NCBI GenBank assembly: GCA_905250125.1
Contig: CAJNOL010000576.1
Span: 58,828-122,827 of the forward strand
Direction of reading: 5' to 3'
Source of the DNA: Rotaria sordida
Lineage: Eukaryota; Rotifera; Eurotatoria; Philodinida; Philodinidae
DNA length: 64,000 nt
Part shown: positions 33,801-46,507 of the stretch, one piece after another
Layout of the letters: every line of letters starts with the position of its first letter
Numbering within the stretch: the first letter of the stretch is position 1
Translations under genes and position numbers: made by a program
The notes under the pieces: generated by a model
Database searches by the model: none
Seen by the model: only the letters and a program-made list of their open reading frames with translations
What the model was told of the DNA's origin: nothing

Positions 33801-36800
33801 AAGTTTGAAATGGGATACATATGGTGGTCCAGACTCATATGGAACTAGTAAAGAGCAGGAGATTATATTTGAATGACATCCATATGTTGAAAATAAACCG
33901 ACAATAGAACTTTATTTTTATATATTCATGATCATATTCTCTATTAACTGTGATCAGAAACATTTGCCGGTTGATATTTTTTTAATAGAATTTTGTTGTG
34001 TTGATCAAAACTGCCAAAAAAACAGAATGTTGAAATCAAAATCTTCTATTAAATCTTTATTTCAATATAAACAAAAGCCTAAAAGGTTTCGTCTCTATTA
34101 GTCTTTGAGTCTGAGTTATGACCAATTTACTGGAATTTTGACCTATTTTTAGGTATTCTCCTGAAGGTTGAATAACGGAGTATTGATCCAAAATTTTGTC
34201 TATAGATAGTTTTAATGATTTTTAGAATATCCTGAAAGTTTCAGTCAAAAAGAATGTTCCTTCGTCGAGTTACTGAATTTTTAAATGAAGTCGATTTTTA
34301 TGACAAAGGATTATTTTGAAAAATTCAATATCTTGATGAAGGAACATTCTTTTTGAGTGAAACTTTCAGAACATTCTAAGTATCATTAGATCTATCTATA
34401 CTCAAAATTTTAGATAGAAATTCTGTTGTTTGACTTATTGAGAACAAACACTTTTAGGCTTTTGCTATTCTCACTGAGACCTGCCTGTGGGTCCAATATG
34501 AGCTCAAACGACGAGTGTCATTTAGAGCAGTTGTTTTTTTTTCTGTTAAAAAAATAAATAAATAATTTTTAATTTTTCGATATTAAACAAAGTATTTCAT
34601 TCCTTGTTGTTGTTTTTTTTTAACTATTTTAGCTTGATATTCTTCAAGATATACGTCTTGAATTTGAATATTATTATCCAAATTGTCTTCATGATGCACT
34701 TAATTTAATATTTGAACAAAATAATTCATCAAAATTATCCATATGTCTTGAAAATCTTCTACAATTAATTCTTATTGATGAACGTCTATTATCAAATAAG
34801 TTTGTTTCTAAAAATTACTATTATTTTCTTTATTTTTTTATAATTTATTTTGGTTTTTTTAGTCGCTCAATTCATTCAACAATATGGTCATTAATCGATC
34901 ATTTTAGTCGATTATTAAATGAAAATACAATAAATTCAAATCTTATACTTCCAATATTACTTCAATTAAAATATTATGAAATTCAACCAACATATGAACA
35001 AATTCTACAAATAGCTTGTTCATTTACAGATATACATATGAAAATAATTGAAGATAATGATGATAATTTAATTGACAATTTAATTCTTTGGCGTGATGCT
35101 CTTTTGAATTTTATTCATTTTAAGAATCATGATTTTCATCTTTTTATTATAACAACATTAATCGATTTTATTATACCAAAATTAAGTGTAAAATATTCAA
35201 ATGTTTTGTTGTTGTTTTTTAAACTTTTTATTTTTTCGAATTGTTTTGCTTTTTTTTTAGCCTTTTGATAAACTCGATGATACAAATATAAATCGTCGAT
35301 CAATTGATACATCTAATTCACTTCTTGAACAAAATCTTAGTATTAATACAATTAATTCAAATCGTGTATTATCACGTTCATTTAAACGAAATTTAGTTAA
35401 TGATCGATTTGTTAGAATTCCATTTCAAGTAAAAAACAAAATAAACATTTGAATTATCTTCTTGTTCTTTTTTTCTTAGTATATTGAACAATACACAATA
35501 TTAATGACAACTGTTTTTAATGAACTTATCTATAATGATAATATACAAAAACAACAATTACTTAATTGTTTAGCAACAACATTAATTGATAATATTTTAC
35601 CAGATTCAACAACGGATTTACAATTTGATGATGATCAATGTAAAACACCTAATGAAAGGTAAAATTTCAAACTAAATAAAGAAAAGATCTTTATTAGTTG
35701 ACTCTTATATTAATACAATATATACAGAAGGATATCAAAGAGAAATTAAAAGGAAAAAGCTTTGTTCTCTGTCTTCGAATAAATAAGGTAGAAAAGTCTG
35801 ACTTCCCTACAAGCAATTTAGAGTTTACATACCAATTCTATCTCATTCTTTATTTAAGAAATACTTCTGTTCATCGAGATTTGAGAGTCTTCCTCATTCA
35901 ACAAGTCATTCGAGCAGCGGTCACAAGTTTTCAATTGATCTGAAGTCCATATCACTTGACGGCTTGGTGATGGTTTCGTGCTGACGCTACTCAAAAATTG
36001 TTTTTCTAGTCTTGATGTTCCACAGTGGTTCGCTCTTGGATTTTTGGCCATTTTATATTAGATGATGTCCACAGAAATCTTTCCTAGACGAATACTTTCG
36101 AGCAGCATTACTATAATTGTTACTCCAGTAATGTAATATAACTAATCGATCCACTGGCAGACGATCAACATTTAAATGATGCACCACTTTTATGAAACCC
36201 AACACCACTATGGTGAATGCACAGAGGTATTTCCTAATGTTTGAAAATAGTTCTAAAACGATCCCTCAAGAAACTTAGGAAACAGATATTGAGCGTATTA
36301 GTGTGTCAAAGGCAATTTTTTTCGCGTTGCAGTGTATATGCATTAGGAATTATTGAAGAGGAAACAGCAGACTTCATGGAATCTCAGAAGAATTCAAAAC
36401 TGACATCTCTGCTGTTTTGCTCGCCGAAATGACTTACAATCAATGTTTTGCTAATGTTCATCTCTTTAATCCTTTTCAATCTATCAGTAAATCTTACATA
36501 AGTTTATAAAAGAAATGTTTACTACAGTAAATATCAAATCAATCTTTGGTAAATTAAGTTTAACAAACTTGAGTAAATTATTGTTTGCTCTGGCTAATAC
36601 TTGTAAAGCAAGGATTGTCTATTTCTTTCATTCTTATTCTTGAAGGTCATTTCTATTCTCATTTTATACTAATCTCTCAACATAACGATCGACAGATGTA
36701 TTTTCTGTTCTATAAGTAAACATTTTTACTGATTAAGTAACTGACATATAACACACTTAATCTTTCTGAACACATCTTTGAGCACAGGTTTTGATCGGAT

Positions 36801-37525
36801 AGTTATAATTTTGATTTTTTCTTTTGATATATTCGTATTGATTTATTCAGTACATGTGTACTTGATGAATTGTAATAATTTTTGTCTTGTTTATAGAAAT
36901 TTAGCATTAATTCGACGTCTTGATGAACAACCACTTGTATGGACATTACTTGAAATAATAACTACAGGTTAATTATTATTATTTAACTTTTAAATTTGAT
37001 GAATAATCTTTTGTTTTTTGTTTTTCTTTTAGATACAAATGCTTTTCAATTATGTTTACCATTAATTCGATGTGTATTAAGTGCTTTAATTGTTCAATGG
37101 GAAAATTTTCGAGCTGAAGATCGAGCTAAAACTTATTTAAAACAATTAACACTTTCAACTAATTTAATTCTTTTACTTAAAAAAGTAAAAATTCATTTCA
37201 ATTTGTTGTTGTTGTTGTTATTTTCTTTTTCTATTCATTTTTTTAGGCACGTTATCTTCCATCACCATTAAATGAAATCTATGAATTATTTCCATTTATT
37301 ACAGCTTATGATTGTTTTATACTTTTATTCAATATATGGAATTATTTAAAACAAAATCAACAAGTTTTAACAACAAAATCACAACAACAACAACAAAATA
37401 TTATACGTGATTCATCATATTTTGATCAAATTAGATTTGTTATACAAAAAAATATTGCAGATGTTGGACATATAGCTGAACATTTTCTTTATTTACAATT
37501 ACAAACAACTGTATCAATCACGTGA
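30852..37525 (+). CDS. INTS5: Integrator complex subunit 5
   Basis: Helical scaffold subunit of Integrator, which cleaves snRNA transcripts and attenuates Pol II. Fifteen exons join in frame: 30852-31074, 31149-31234, 32156-32310, 32376-32465, 32526-32700, 32766-32953, 33019-33119, 33176-33465, 34633-34799, 34863-35187, 35261-35428, 35480-35658, 36897-36967, 37033-37184 and 37247-37525. The product has 882 residues, against about 1,019 in human. Matching blocks in order: SSSDQLSQDFAFFIRH, SWANILAQWSIDQLF, EFDWVTVSL, GQTLISRLIQL, RRLDEQPLVWTLLEIITT, LVQWENF-type helix, ITAYDCFILLFNIWNYL, NIADVGHI. The protein is all alpha. An acceptor AAAG directly abuts the ATG. Three long introns (31235-32155, 33466-34632 and 35659-36896) carry non-coding or repeat DNA. 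Confidence 0.9.
34075..34525. mobile_element. Inverted-repeat element, copy B, in INTS5 intron 8
   Basis: Related to the copy at 5955-6420 (GAGTTATGACC, AGAATGTTCCTTCGTC, CAATATCTTGATGAAGGAAC, AACGACGAGTGTCA). Its own centre is an imperfect palindrome: AAAGAATGTTCCTTCGTC faces GATGAAGGAACATTCTTT. No ORF. Confidence 0.75.
35659..36896 (+). other. Long INTS5 intron with unexplained content
   Basis: 1,238 bp intron. Its middle (about 35850-36430) is less AT-rich than the other introns and carries open frames on both strands, for example 36051-35854 minus (CDRCSNDLLNEEDSQ). They may be a decayed transposon or gene, but no family was recognised. Confidence 0.3.
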
Positions 37526-37753
37526 TAATAAACTATTCATATGTGCTTTTTTTTTCTCTTTTTCTTTCTTTCTTTGTATATATTCAATCCATCCGGTGAA
37601 TGAGTTCAAAATAAAAATAAACAAGTTTATGCCAGATAGAGCAAATCAATGTTGTCTTTACTTATGTAATTATACAACAGATTATTTTTACATACACTTT
37701 GTATAGTCATCATAGGATTAAAACAAAAAAACTAATATTGATCTACATAGAGC
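37526..37753. other. INTS5 3' flank
   Basis: T-rich stretch with AATAAA-like strings around 37612-37620. Ends at the TIR element. Confidence 0.4.
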
Positions 37754-38613
37754 GTTAGAAAAGTTTCCAGACTGGTTTTATTGAAAAACAATAATAAGCG
37801 CTGCTATATTTGTACTATTGCCTGTGCGCATAGTTCATACAGTTCTCTATCTATAGACATCATAAGCTCAGTTGAATTAAACATATATATGAAAATATGG
37901 GGAATAGATTTTAAACCACTGTCTAGATACTGACCGAAAAAAACAAAAGTTTTGATGATCATTCAGTGATGAAATTTCCTGCTCTAGAAAGTCATGTCTA
38001 ATTTAATATCTATAAATGTATAGTGATAGTCTACGATGATCGATTCTCTATCATTCACTGCGATTTCTGAATGAGATTATTGTTATAACGATGAATATTC
38101 ATACATCGACAATAATCTAAATGTAAATAACATGGCTATTAAAAACTTTTAGAAGATTAATGATCTAAGAAGGTAGAATCGTATCTAGATAAATGATAGA
38201 TACTGTTCGTATGTTATATTTACAGTATATAGCATTTTGTGATCAATTATATATGACTAAAGTCAGTTCACGGATATATCATATTTTCTAATGTGATGTC
38301 AATCACGTATCGACCACATCTAGAACTATCATTAATATTTAGTTATTCGTCTTTAAAACAACGATCCCATTCAAATATTGGATAGCAACTAGTCTTTCAA
38401 AATGTGAAACTTTGCTCAAATTTTTAATTTTTCATTAGTGTCTAGACAGTGGTTTAAAATGTATTGCTCTATTTTCATATATATATGTTTAATTCAACTG
38501 AGCTTATGATGTCTATAGATAAAGAACTGTATGAACTACGCACAGGTAATAATATAAATACAGCAATGTTTATTATTGTTTCTTAATAAAACCAGTTCGA
38601 AAACTTTTCTAAC
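37754..38613. mobile_element. Non-autonomous TIR element, 860 bp, with AGC flanks
   Basis: The terminal inverted repeats of about 175-180 bp (37754-37932 and 38436-38613) are nearly 90% alike by eye. Ends are GTTAGAAAAGTTT and its complement, flanked on both sides by AGC, a possible 3 bp target duplication. The centre (about 500 bp) has no ORF. Superfamily is uncertain: the flank suggests a 3 bp duplication, while the end sequence recalls Tc1/mariner-like ends. Confidence 0.85.
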
Positions 38614-40030
38614 AGCCTTCGTATACTTTTTTATTTCTATGTCATTAATATATGGATGCAATGTGCAGTGCATCAAGTACAAAAAAAAAGAAACAAATAA
38701 TGATGGTCGATGATAATTTGACCGTATCCTTTATTTTTATGGCGAATAGAGTATACTTTGACATAGACATATATTAAGCATAAATATAGAATTAAAGTGA
38801 TAATTACAATAATATCTAAGTAATATAATGAAAAATATCTTTATCTAATGTCAAAAAATGCAGTTAATTGAAAAATACGAGAAGATTATTATCTAAAGTA
38901 TTATTGTTTTCTAAACATATATATCATATTGAATTGAAAGAAACGTCTATAATCAGATTTGACAACTTGTCGAAAGCTATTCAACTATCTACTATCTTAC
39001 AATACGTCAACAGAATAGTTCAAGAAACTATTGAATACGATCAATAATACCAATTATGAATGTCCCCCCGATTTACTCGATATATCTTGATCGATTGAGA
39101 AACTTTCATCACATGAAGAAGGAAAATGTCAAAGCAAATGTTATACAATTTTCGTTTACTTTTCATTATTGTGAAAGATAAGTCCCGAAGGCAACAAATC
39201 ACTAGAGAAATGTTAATAAGAAACAAACGGGAAAATTTTTATTTTTTCTATATTTTATGGTATTATCGATTTTTTCGCACTTTAAGTACTAAAGAAGGAT
39301 GAAGTAAGTTTCTTTTTTTTCTGTGTTTTGATTTATATAAACGATTGCTATAAATATATACTTAGATGACCCTTAAAAATTTACTTGTTTGTTTTGATTT
39401 TATAAAACTAATATGTACTGTATTAAAATAATTATATTAAGAAAATTTGAAGATGATTATTTTTATTTGAAACAAGATAACAGCATATTTTCGTTTTCAA
39501 AATTACTCAGATAAGTAGAATTCATTAAATAATTATTTTTCGAAATCATTTATCAAAAAAAAAGAAAAAAAAACAAGAATATTATTGAACAAAAATAAAA
39601 AATTTGTATCATATATCTTTCAATTATCTTTTTTTAAATGATATATGTCAAACTATTCAGATATTAAAACTTTTTGAATAATCGTTATGTACTCTTCGTA
39701 AACAATCAAATAAATTTTATGTTCCACTACAAGATAGACTGTTTCATTTTTACATCTCTCTGAACCGGAAAAGAAAACACATTTGATCGATCGACACAAT
39801 CTCTCTTATGATTTACATAACAAAACTAATGACATCTGCTGTTCAAGAATCTTCTCTATTGGTTATTATTCCGAGTTAACATATAGATTTTCAGGTTACG
39901 TCAACCGTATTTGCCTTTAGATATATGAATATTGTATAAACAATATTAAACTATATTAGAGTTTAAATAAAGGTTTCTTTTTTTTTTTATTACAATACTT
40001 TTAAATGATATTAATTGGTCATATGACCCG
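38614..40030. other. Intergenic, nothing recognised
   Basis: AT-rich. The small minus ORF 39041-39226 has no supporting features. Confidence 0.4.
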
Positions 40031-40680
40031 ACAGTCATCCTGTTTCAGTATGTGTTCCTAAAGATATATGTGATGATGTAAAACATCTTTTATCATTTAT
40101 TGACTTTTTTTTTCTTTCATCTGATTCGTTTAGTTGACTTTAATTACAATTGAATATCAAAATCAAAACGCAAATATTCTTTGTCATCTTTCTTTAAATA
40201 TTGTATCAAAAGCAAACATGGAAATTGAATCATATATATACGAGTATGTATATGAATACGTATAAATATTTTTTTTTCTGATTAAATTTGAACTTCAAAT
40301 TTTTTATATTTATTTATATCTTAGATAATTATATTCCAAAAAAAAAACATGAAAGAAAAACAATATTCTAAATATTTCAACTTCATTTAAAACAATATGT
40401 TTGTTAAAAAATAAACTTCAATGATATAGACAAATCTTATATTTGATGAATAAACAAGATATTATTGTACGTAGTGAAGCATTAATAACTAAATTAAAAA
40501 AGAAACCTTTCACTTTTTTTTATTATTATAATTACTTTCGCATTTATTTAGATCTAAATCAAAAAGTGATAAATCTTGCATATGCTAATGAAAAAAAATA
40601 AGATTGTGAGGGCATTGAGTATTTAAATATTATGTCAACATGAACAAACATTGGTTTAATTACTGGAAGTATTATATATA
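40030..40680 (+). pseudogene. Possible decayed exons of unknown gene
   Basis: Short protein-like pieces separated by splice-like spacers: SHPVSVCVPKDICDDVKHLL (about 40033-40092), LITIEYQNQNANILCHLSLN (about 40140-40200) and INKQDIIVRSEALITKLKKK (about 40445-40505). They cannot be joined into one open frame. Could be chance in AT-rich DNA. No family recognised. Confidence 0.2.
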
Positions 40681-40783
40681 CATTTTTACGGTGCGCTATG
40701 TATTTATTTTTGTTTTAATTCTTTTTTTTTCTACTAATTTATCAATTTATTTTATCCAATCAAGAAACTCTATTTGAATATAT

Positions 40784-40793
40784 TTTATTTTAG
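40784..40793 (+). promoter_or_regulatory. Putative trans-splice acceptor of NDH-2
   Basis: TTTTATTTTAG-type acceptor 23 bases before the NDH-2 ATG. Confidence 0.4.
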
Positions 40794-40816
40794 ATTTATT
40801 TTATTTTCAATAAAAT

Positions 40817-43581
40817 ATGTTTCGATCATGGTTAAAATATTCATTAATTTCTAATCGATTGATACATACAGTTGCAAGACAAGAAAATAATGAAAAAAAG
40901 AAAATTATCGTATTAGGTGCTGGATGGTAAAAGTTTTAGATATTTTAATTATATAAATCTTTAATAATTAATTTCTATAGGGGTGGATTTCAATTTGTTC
41001 GATATTTAAAACGAAACAAATATGATGTGACATTAGTAAGATTTTGTCTTTTTGATTATATAGAAAAGAAAAAAAAAACAATACAAATGAATCGTTTTCA
41101 TAGCGATAATTAACGAGAAAAATGATTGAAAAAATGCGGAAGTTAGCAACCTAGAAATCGATTATAACCGATTTCCGATGATTTTAGGCGGAAACAGAGA
41201 AAAATCTAATTGATGGGATTTCTTCAAAATATTTCAGAACAATATAAAAACTTTTATGTAATAAAAATATAGTTTAAATCAAAGTCTTCTTTTTTTTGTC
41301 ATATTTAACTTGAAAATTATATGAATTAGAAGAATAAAAAAAAAAAGACAAGTTCTTACACTAATTAACAAATTTTTTCTTCATGAATGATTTTATTCGG
41401 AAATTTGTTTCTTCCTTTCATTTATGTCATTTTTCTTTTTATATAGAATATAACACGAATGATTATTTTCTATTGACATGTTGTCTTTTTTTTTTTTTTT
41501 TTTTTTTTTTTGTTAGGTTTCACCACGTAATCATTTTCTTTTTACTCCTTTATTACCATCAACAACTGTTGGTACATTAGAATTTCGTTGTATTATTGAA
41601 CCAGTTCGTACATTATCAAATTTACATTATTATCAAGCTTATTGTGATGAAATTAGTTATAAAACAAATCAAATACATTGTCAAGATTTTTTTAATCCAA
41701 ATAAAGAATTTTCACTTGATTATGATTATCTTGTTTGTTGTCATGGAGCGAATTCAAATACATTTGGTATACCGGGTGTTGAACAACATGCATTTTTTCT
41801 TAAACAACTTTCTGATGCACGTGCTATACGTAATCGTCTGATGGAATTATTTGAAAGAGCATCAAATCGATTTATATCTGAAGAAGAACGAAAAGCATTA
41901 ACAACATTTGTTATTGTTGGTGGTGGACCAACATCAATTGAATTTAGTGGAGAATTACATGATTTTATTGTAGAAGATGTTGCAAAATGGTTTCCTGATG
42001 TTAAAACACGTGTTATTGTTGTTGAAAGTACTGATCATATTTTAGGAACATTTGATTCAAAACTAACAGATTATGCAATGAACATTTTAAAATCACGTTC
42101 AGAAATTACACTTAAAACAAATACATATGTTAAACGTGTTGATGAAAATGAAGTTTTACTTAGTAACGGTGAAGTTATTCGTTGCGGAATCACAGTATGG
42201 AGTACAGGTACAAGGATTCTCTAAAAGAAAAAAAAATGAATTCTCATGTAGATTTCTATTGCTTCCATGAAGATAAGAAGATCGACATTTGATATTGATT
42301 AAATACTCTTCTTTATTTGATTTAATATTAATAATTCATTAAAAAAAAAAACTTCGAGACATTATGTGTATCGATATACAGTAGTATATAAAAGACTCCC
42401 ATCGCCCATATCTCGGTTACTCTATATGTTATAGGTTGAAAAATTTGTCCAGGTAACAAAAACTTTAGTAGACAACCTTTTTTCAGGTTAAAAGTTTGAA
42501 GTAAAAATAGGCGACTTCCTTCGTCATAATTCTCTTTGCATTTAAGCGATCGAGGTGACCTTGTCCTTCTTAACTAAATTCTTAATGTAGTATGTGTACA
42601 CAAAGTTTCAACCCACTAGCATGTGTAGTAGCCGAAATGCGGAGGATGAAAGTACTTTATCTACTACTGTAGCTATCATTATTATCGTCTTATTCTCCTG
42701 TATCACTATCAAAGAATGGTTGGAAAAGAAGAAAATAATGCAATTTGTTTGATTTTTCACTTGTATCGTATTGTATATTAAATCATTTATTTTAATATTA
42801 ACATATGAAGAAATATCTCACCAAGATATGAAACATTAATTTTTAATATTAAATCAAATAACGACGAGTATTGAATCAATGTCAAAAGAACATGCTCACA
42901 TCTGTTAAAAGAAATTCATCTCATACTTTCATAGTTTGTTTTTTTTTATTGTTTATAATTTATAAAAATTTTAGGACTTTCCCCAACTAAATTAACATCA
43001 ACTTTACAATTTTCAAAAGAAAAACGTTCAGGAAGATTATATACAAATGATCATTTACAAGTATTAGTTGATGATAAAACAGTCATTGATAATATGTTTG
43101 CACTTGGTGATTGTGCAACACCAATTAATCAATCATTACCAGCAACAGCACAAGTCGCCGTTCAAGACGCTAAATATTTAGCTCATAGATTAAATCAAAA
43201 AGAATTTTATTTAAAAAATTCAAATGATATTACCACTCGTAATTATCCAGTATTTAGTTTTAGTAATGCCGGTATGCTGGCTTATCTAGGTGGATATGGT
43301 GGTTTAGCAGATTTGAAACAAACTAAAGCAACTGGTTTTTTATCATGGTTATTATGGCGTTCAGTTTATTTAACACGACTTGTTAGTTTTAAAAATCGTT
43401 TACTTGTGTAAGTTAATTTGTATAATTAATTTATTCAATTTATCTTCTTGTTTTTTTTTAGTGCTATGTTTTGGTTTAAATCATTTGTATGTATTACTCT
43501 TTTATTTTGTTTTTTTTTTATTGAAGTATATTATGATACTCTTTATTTTAGGTTTTTGGTCGTGATATTAGTCGATTTTAA
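40817..43581 (+). CDS. Type II (alternative) NADH dehydrogenase, mitochondrial
   Basis: Single-subunit flavoprotein that oxidises NADH and reduces ubiquinone without pumping protons, a bypass of complex I at the inner mitochondrial membrane. Exons 40817-40926, 40981-41035, 41517-42207, 42975-43407, 43462-43486 and 43552-43581 give 447 residues. The N-terminus is basic and Ser-rich, consistent with mitochondrial import. The FAD Rossmann motif GAGWGG is at 34-39, the NADH-binding VIVGGGPTSIE at about 187-197, ALGDCATP at about 327-334, and AYLGGYGGLADL follows. It ends in FGRDISRF, a hallmark of eukaryotic NDH-2. A 25-base exon near the end is supported by the restored frame. Vertebrates and Drosophila lack this enzyme. 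Confidence 0.95.
41486..41511 (+). repeat. Poly-T run at a 3' splice site
   Basis: About 26 consecutive T immediately before the GTTAG acceptor of NDH-2 exon 3, an extreme polypyrimidine tract. Confidence 0.8.
42284..42883. mobile_element. Inverted-repeat element in NDH-2 intron 3
   Basis: GACATTTGATATTGATTAAA at 42284 is mirrored by TTGAATCAATGTC ending at 42883, and ATTTGATTTAATATTAA faces TTAATATTAAATCAAAT. The arms are about 60 bp with a centre of about 480 bp and no ORF. It accounts for most of this intron's length. Confidence 0.65.
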
Positions 43582-43670
43582 AAAATGAACTTTTTTATTT
43601 ATATTTTATAGTAGCAAAAAACCCATATAGATAATAATCTTATAGAATTGTTAGTTTATTGTAACTTTTT

Positions 43671-43677
43671 ATTTTAG
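43671..43677 (+). promoter_or_regulatory. Putative trans-splice acceptor between NDH-2 and TMEM132
   Basis: ATTTTAG sits inside the 133 bp gap between the NDH-2 stop and the TMEM132 start, 37 bases before the latter. This is the arrangement expected for a downstream operon gene. Confidence 0.45.
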
Positions 43678-43714
43678 ATGAAATATTCTTGGTAATATTA
43701 TGTTAGATAAATAA

Positions 43715-46476
43715 ATGATGCATGTGTATTATATAATATTATCTTTGATCTTCGTTATTCGAAGTATAATAACTAGTCAAATTAATATTGATATACCATC
43801 AATTTCAACTTCACATATATTTGAAATATCATCAAATATTTCTCAAAATCTTAATCGTGATGTACTCTTTGGACTTGTTGATGGTACATCATCATCTATA
43901 CCATCATCAATACTTGTTCAAGCTTCTTATAAAGAATTTCATATCGAACGTTTTTTTAATCTTTATCAATCAAATAATAATAATTATCAACAAAAAATAC
44001 AAAAAGAACCTATATTTCGTAGTTATTTATTAACATCATCATTTAATCGATCATATCCATTTATACGAGTATTAATTGGTTCAGTACATGGATCATATGA
44101 ATATATGAATATACAACCGATGTGTGCTATTGTAACAGCAGTTAATGAACAAAATCTATATGAAACACAAGCTTGTTTTATATCACCTTTAACAGGTTAT
44201 TGTTTAGTAACAATATCAGTATTAAAAATGGTTGAATATGTAAATAAAAATCAAACAAAAAATAAAATTGAAATTTATTTTAAAGTAAAAAAAACAAAGA
44301 ATAGAAATTTTCCATTATGAAAATTCTTTTTTCTCTTTAGCTTCATCATGTTGGATCAATAAATGAATGTATTTCGGATCATACACCAAAACAAGATCAT
44401 ATTCATCATGAAACACGTATTGGTCATGCTGAATATATTGATAATGATAATATATTATTTTCAACTATAACTCGTTCATCTATTTCAATTGATTATCCAA
44501 TTGGTATTCATTATCCTGATTGGTATTTTCCATTAAAATTAAAATTAATTATTTCATCTTCATTTTTATCATCATTTATAATACGTTGTCGTTTATTATC
44601 ATATTTTTCTATTTATTTAATACAAACAAATATTCTTAAAATTTCAAATTATCATATTCAAATAAATCATAATATTTATCATCGAGAATCATTATCTGAT
44701 ATTGATTTTAATATAAAAATAAATCATATAAATAAAACCTATCAAAATCATATATTTGAAATTGATATAGCAACAATTATGTTAAGAATTAATTCAACAA
44801 ATTTATATGAAATAAATCAATATAATTCAAATTCAATTTTATTTATTGATTGGTTTCTATTATCGAATAATTCATTTCATAATAATGAACCAATTTTACG
44901 AGTTCCTATTCATGTACAATATGATGATATTCAAACAATTGTTGCATTAACAGATTTTACAAGTTTAATTAATACAGCAATGTTATCGATGCAAACTCAA
45001 CAATTTCCATTAAAAATTCTTGCAGTTAATTATTCAGGGTATGAAATTTTTTGTTTTGAATAAATTATTTATAAATTTTTTTCAAAAAAATTTATTAAGA
45101 TCTATTCAATCTATATCACAAGCGGTATGTCATTCCGAAAATATTTATTTAATTCAAGTTGATTCAACTTGTCATCATATATATTTTTCTGGTCAAGAAC
45201 GCGATGATTTTTTTGATCATATTAATAGTCCAACATCAATTGTTATTCGTTATGAAAAATATCTTCAACGTTTATATTTTACTATTTATATTCCTGAAAG
45301 ACCATTACGTATTGAATTAAGTGATACAAAATTATCTCGTATAAATGGATGGTTTGTTACAAAACGTATCGATGATGATGAACAAAAAAATCAATCATTT
45401 ACAGATGATTTAGATAATGAAGAAGATAATGACGATGATAATGATAATGATAATGATGATGATGATGATGATATAAAATGTTATTCTGTTTATCAACAAT
45501 CATTTATTTATGTTTTTACAAAATTTTATCGAACTACTCAAAGTAATAATTTGTTTTTTTTTGTTTTGTTTATTTATTTGATTTCTTTTTGAATTTTAGA
45601 TGGTGATCGTATTTATTTATTTAATAAACTTAATGTTCTTATAACACCACTTGTTCGTGCACATTTAGAAACCGATAATACACGTGTTGCTATTATTAAA
45701 GATGATAAAATTATTGGTATTGGACCAGGAAAAACAAATATTCGAGTAATTCATATGAATATGAAAAAAAGTTTTTTAGATTTTATAGAAAAATCATTAA
45801 AATTTAATCTTTGGGAGTTATTTTTTGTCTTTTTTTTTATTTAGATTTATTCTTTTACAAATAAACTTCCAATGGGTTCAAAAACAATTTATGTTGATGA
45901 TCAAGAATCAGTAAATATAGTAAATATATCATTTAATCTTCTTACAAATATTGATTTTGAAACAAATTTAATTGAACATATTGATCCAATTTATAAAGTT
46001 CATTTTCATATAAAACCTATTTTTAATCAATTTAATATAAATAATAAAAATCAAGTATAAAATAGTTTTTTGTTTTTTTTATTTCATATTTTAATATCAA
46101 ATTTATTTTTAATTTCTAGTTTGGTCAAATTAATATTATATTAACATATTCTGATAATACTTCAGTATCATTAGATGATATACCATCTGATTATTATCAA
46201 TTTGAAATTGATATGAATCGTATAAATCCTTCAATAATACATATTAATACATCAAAATCATGGAAAAATTTACATATTCGTCCATTAACTACTATTGGTC
46301 AAACAACAATTTATAGTCGTCTTAAATTAGGTCAACAACAATGTACAGATGATAGAAGTTTTTCTCAAAATGATCTTTCTTGTGAAATATTTATTTTTTC
46401 AAATAATATTCATTCATTTAATAATAATAATTTACATACATTATCATATGAACAAATGAATAATTATTTTATATTA

Positions 46477-46507
<31 letters not shown>

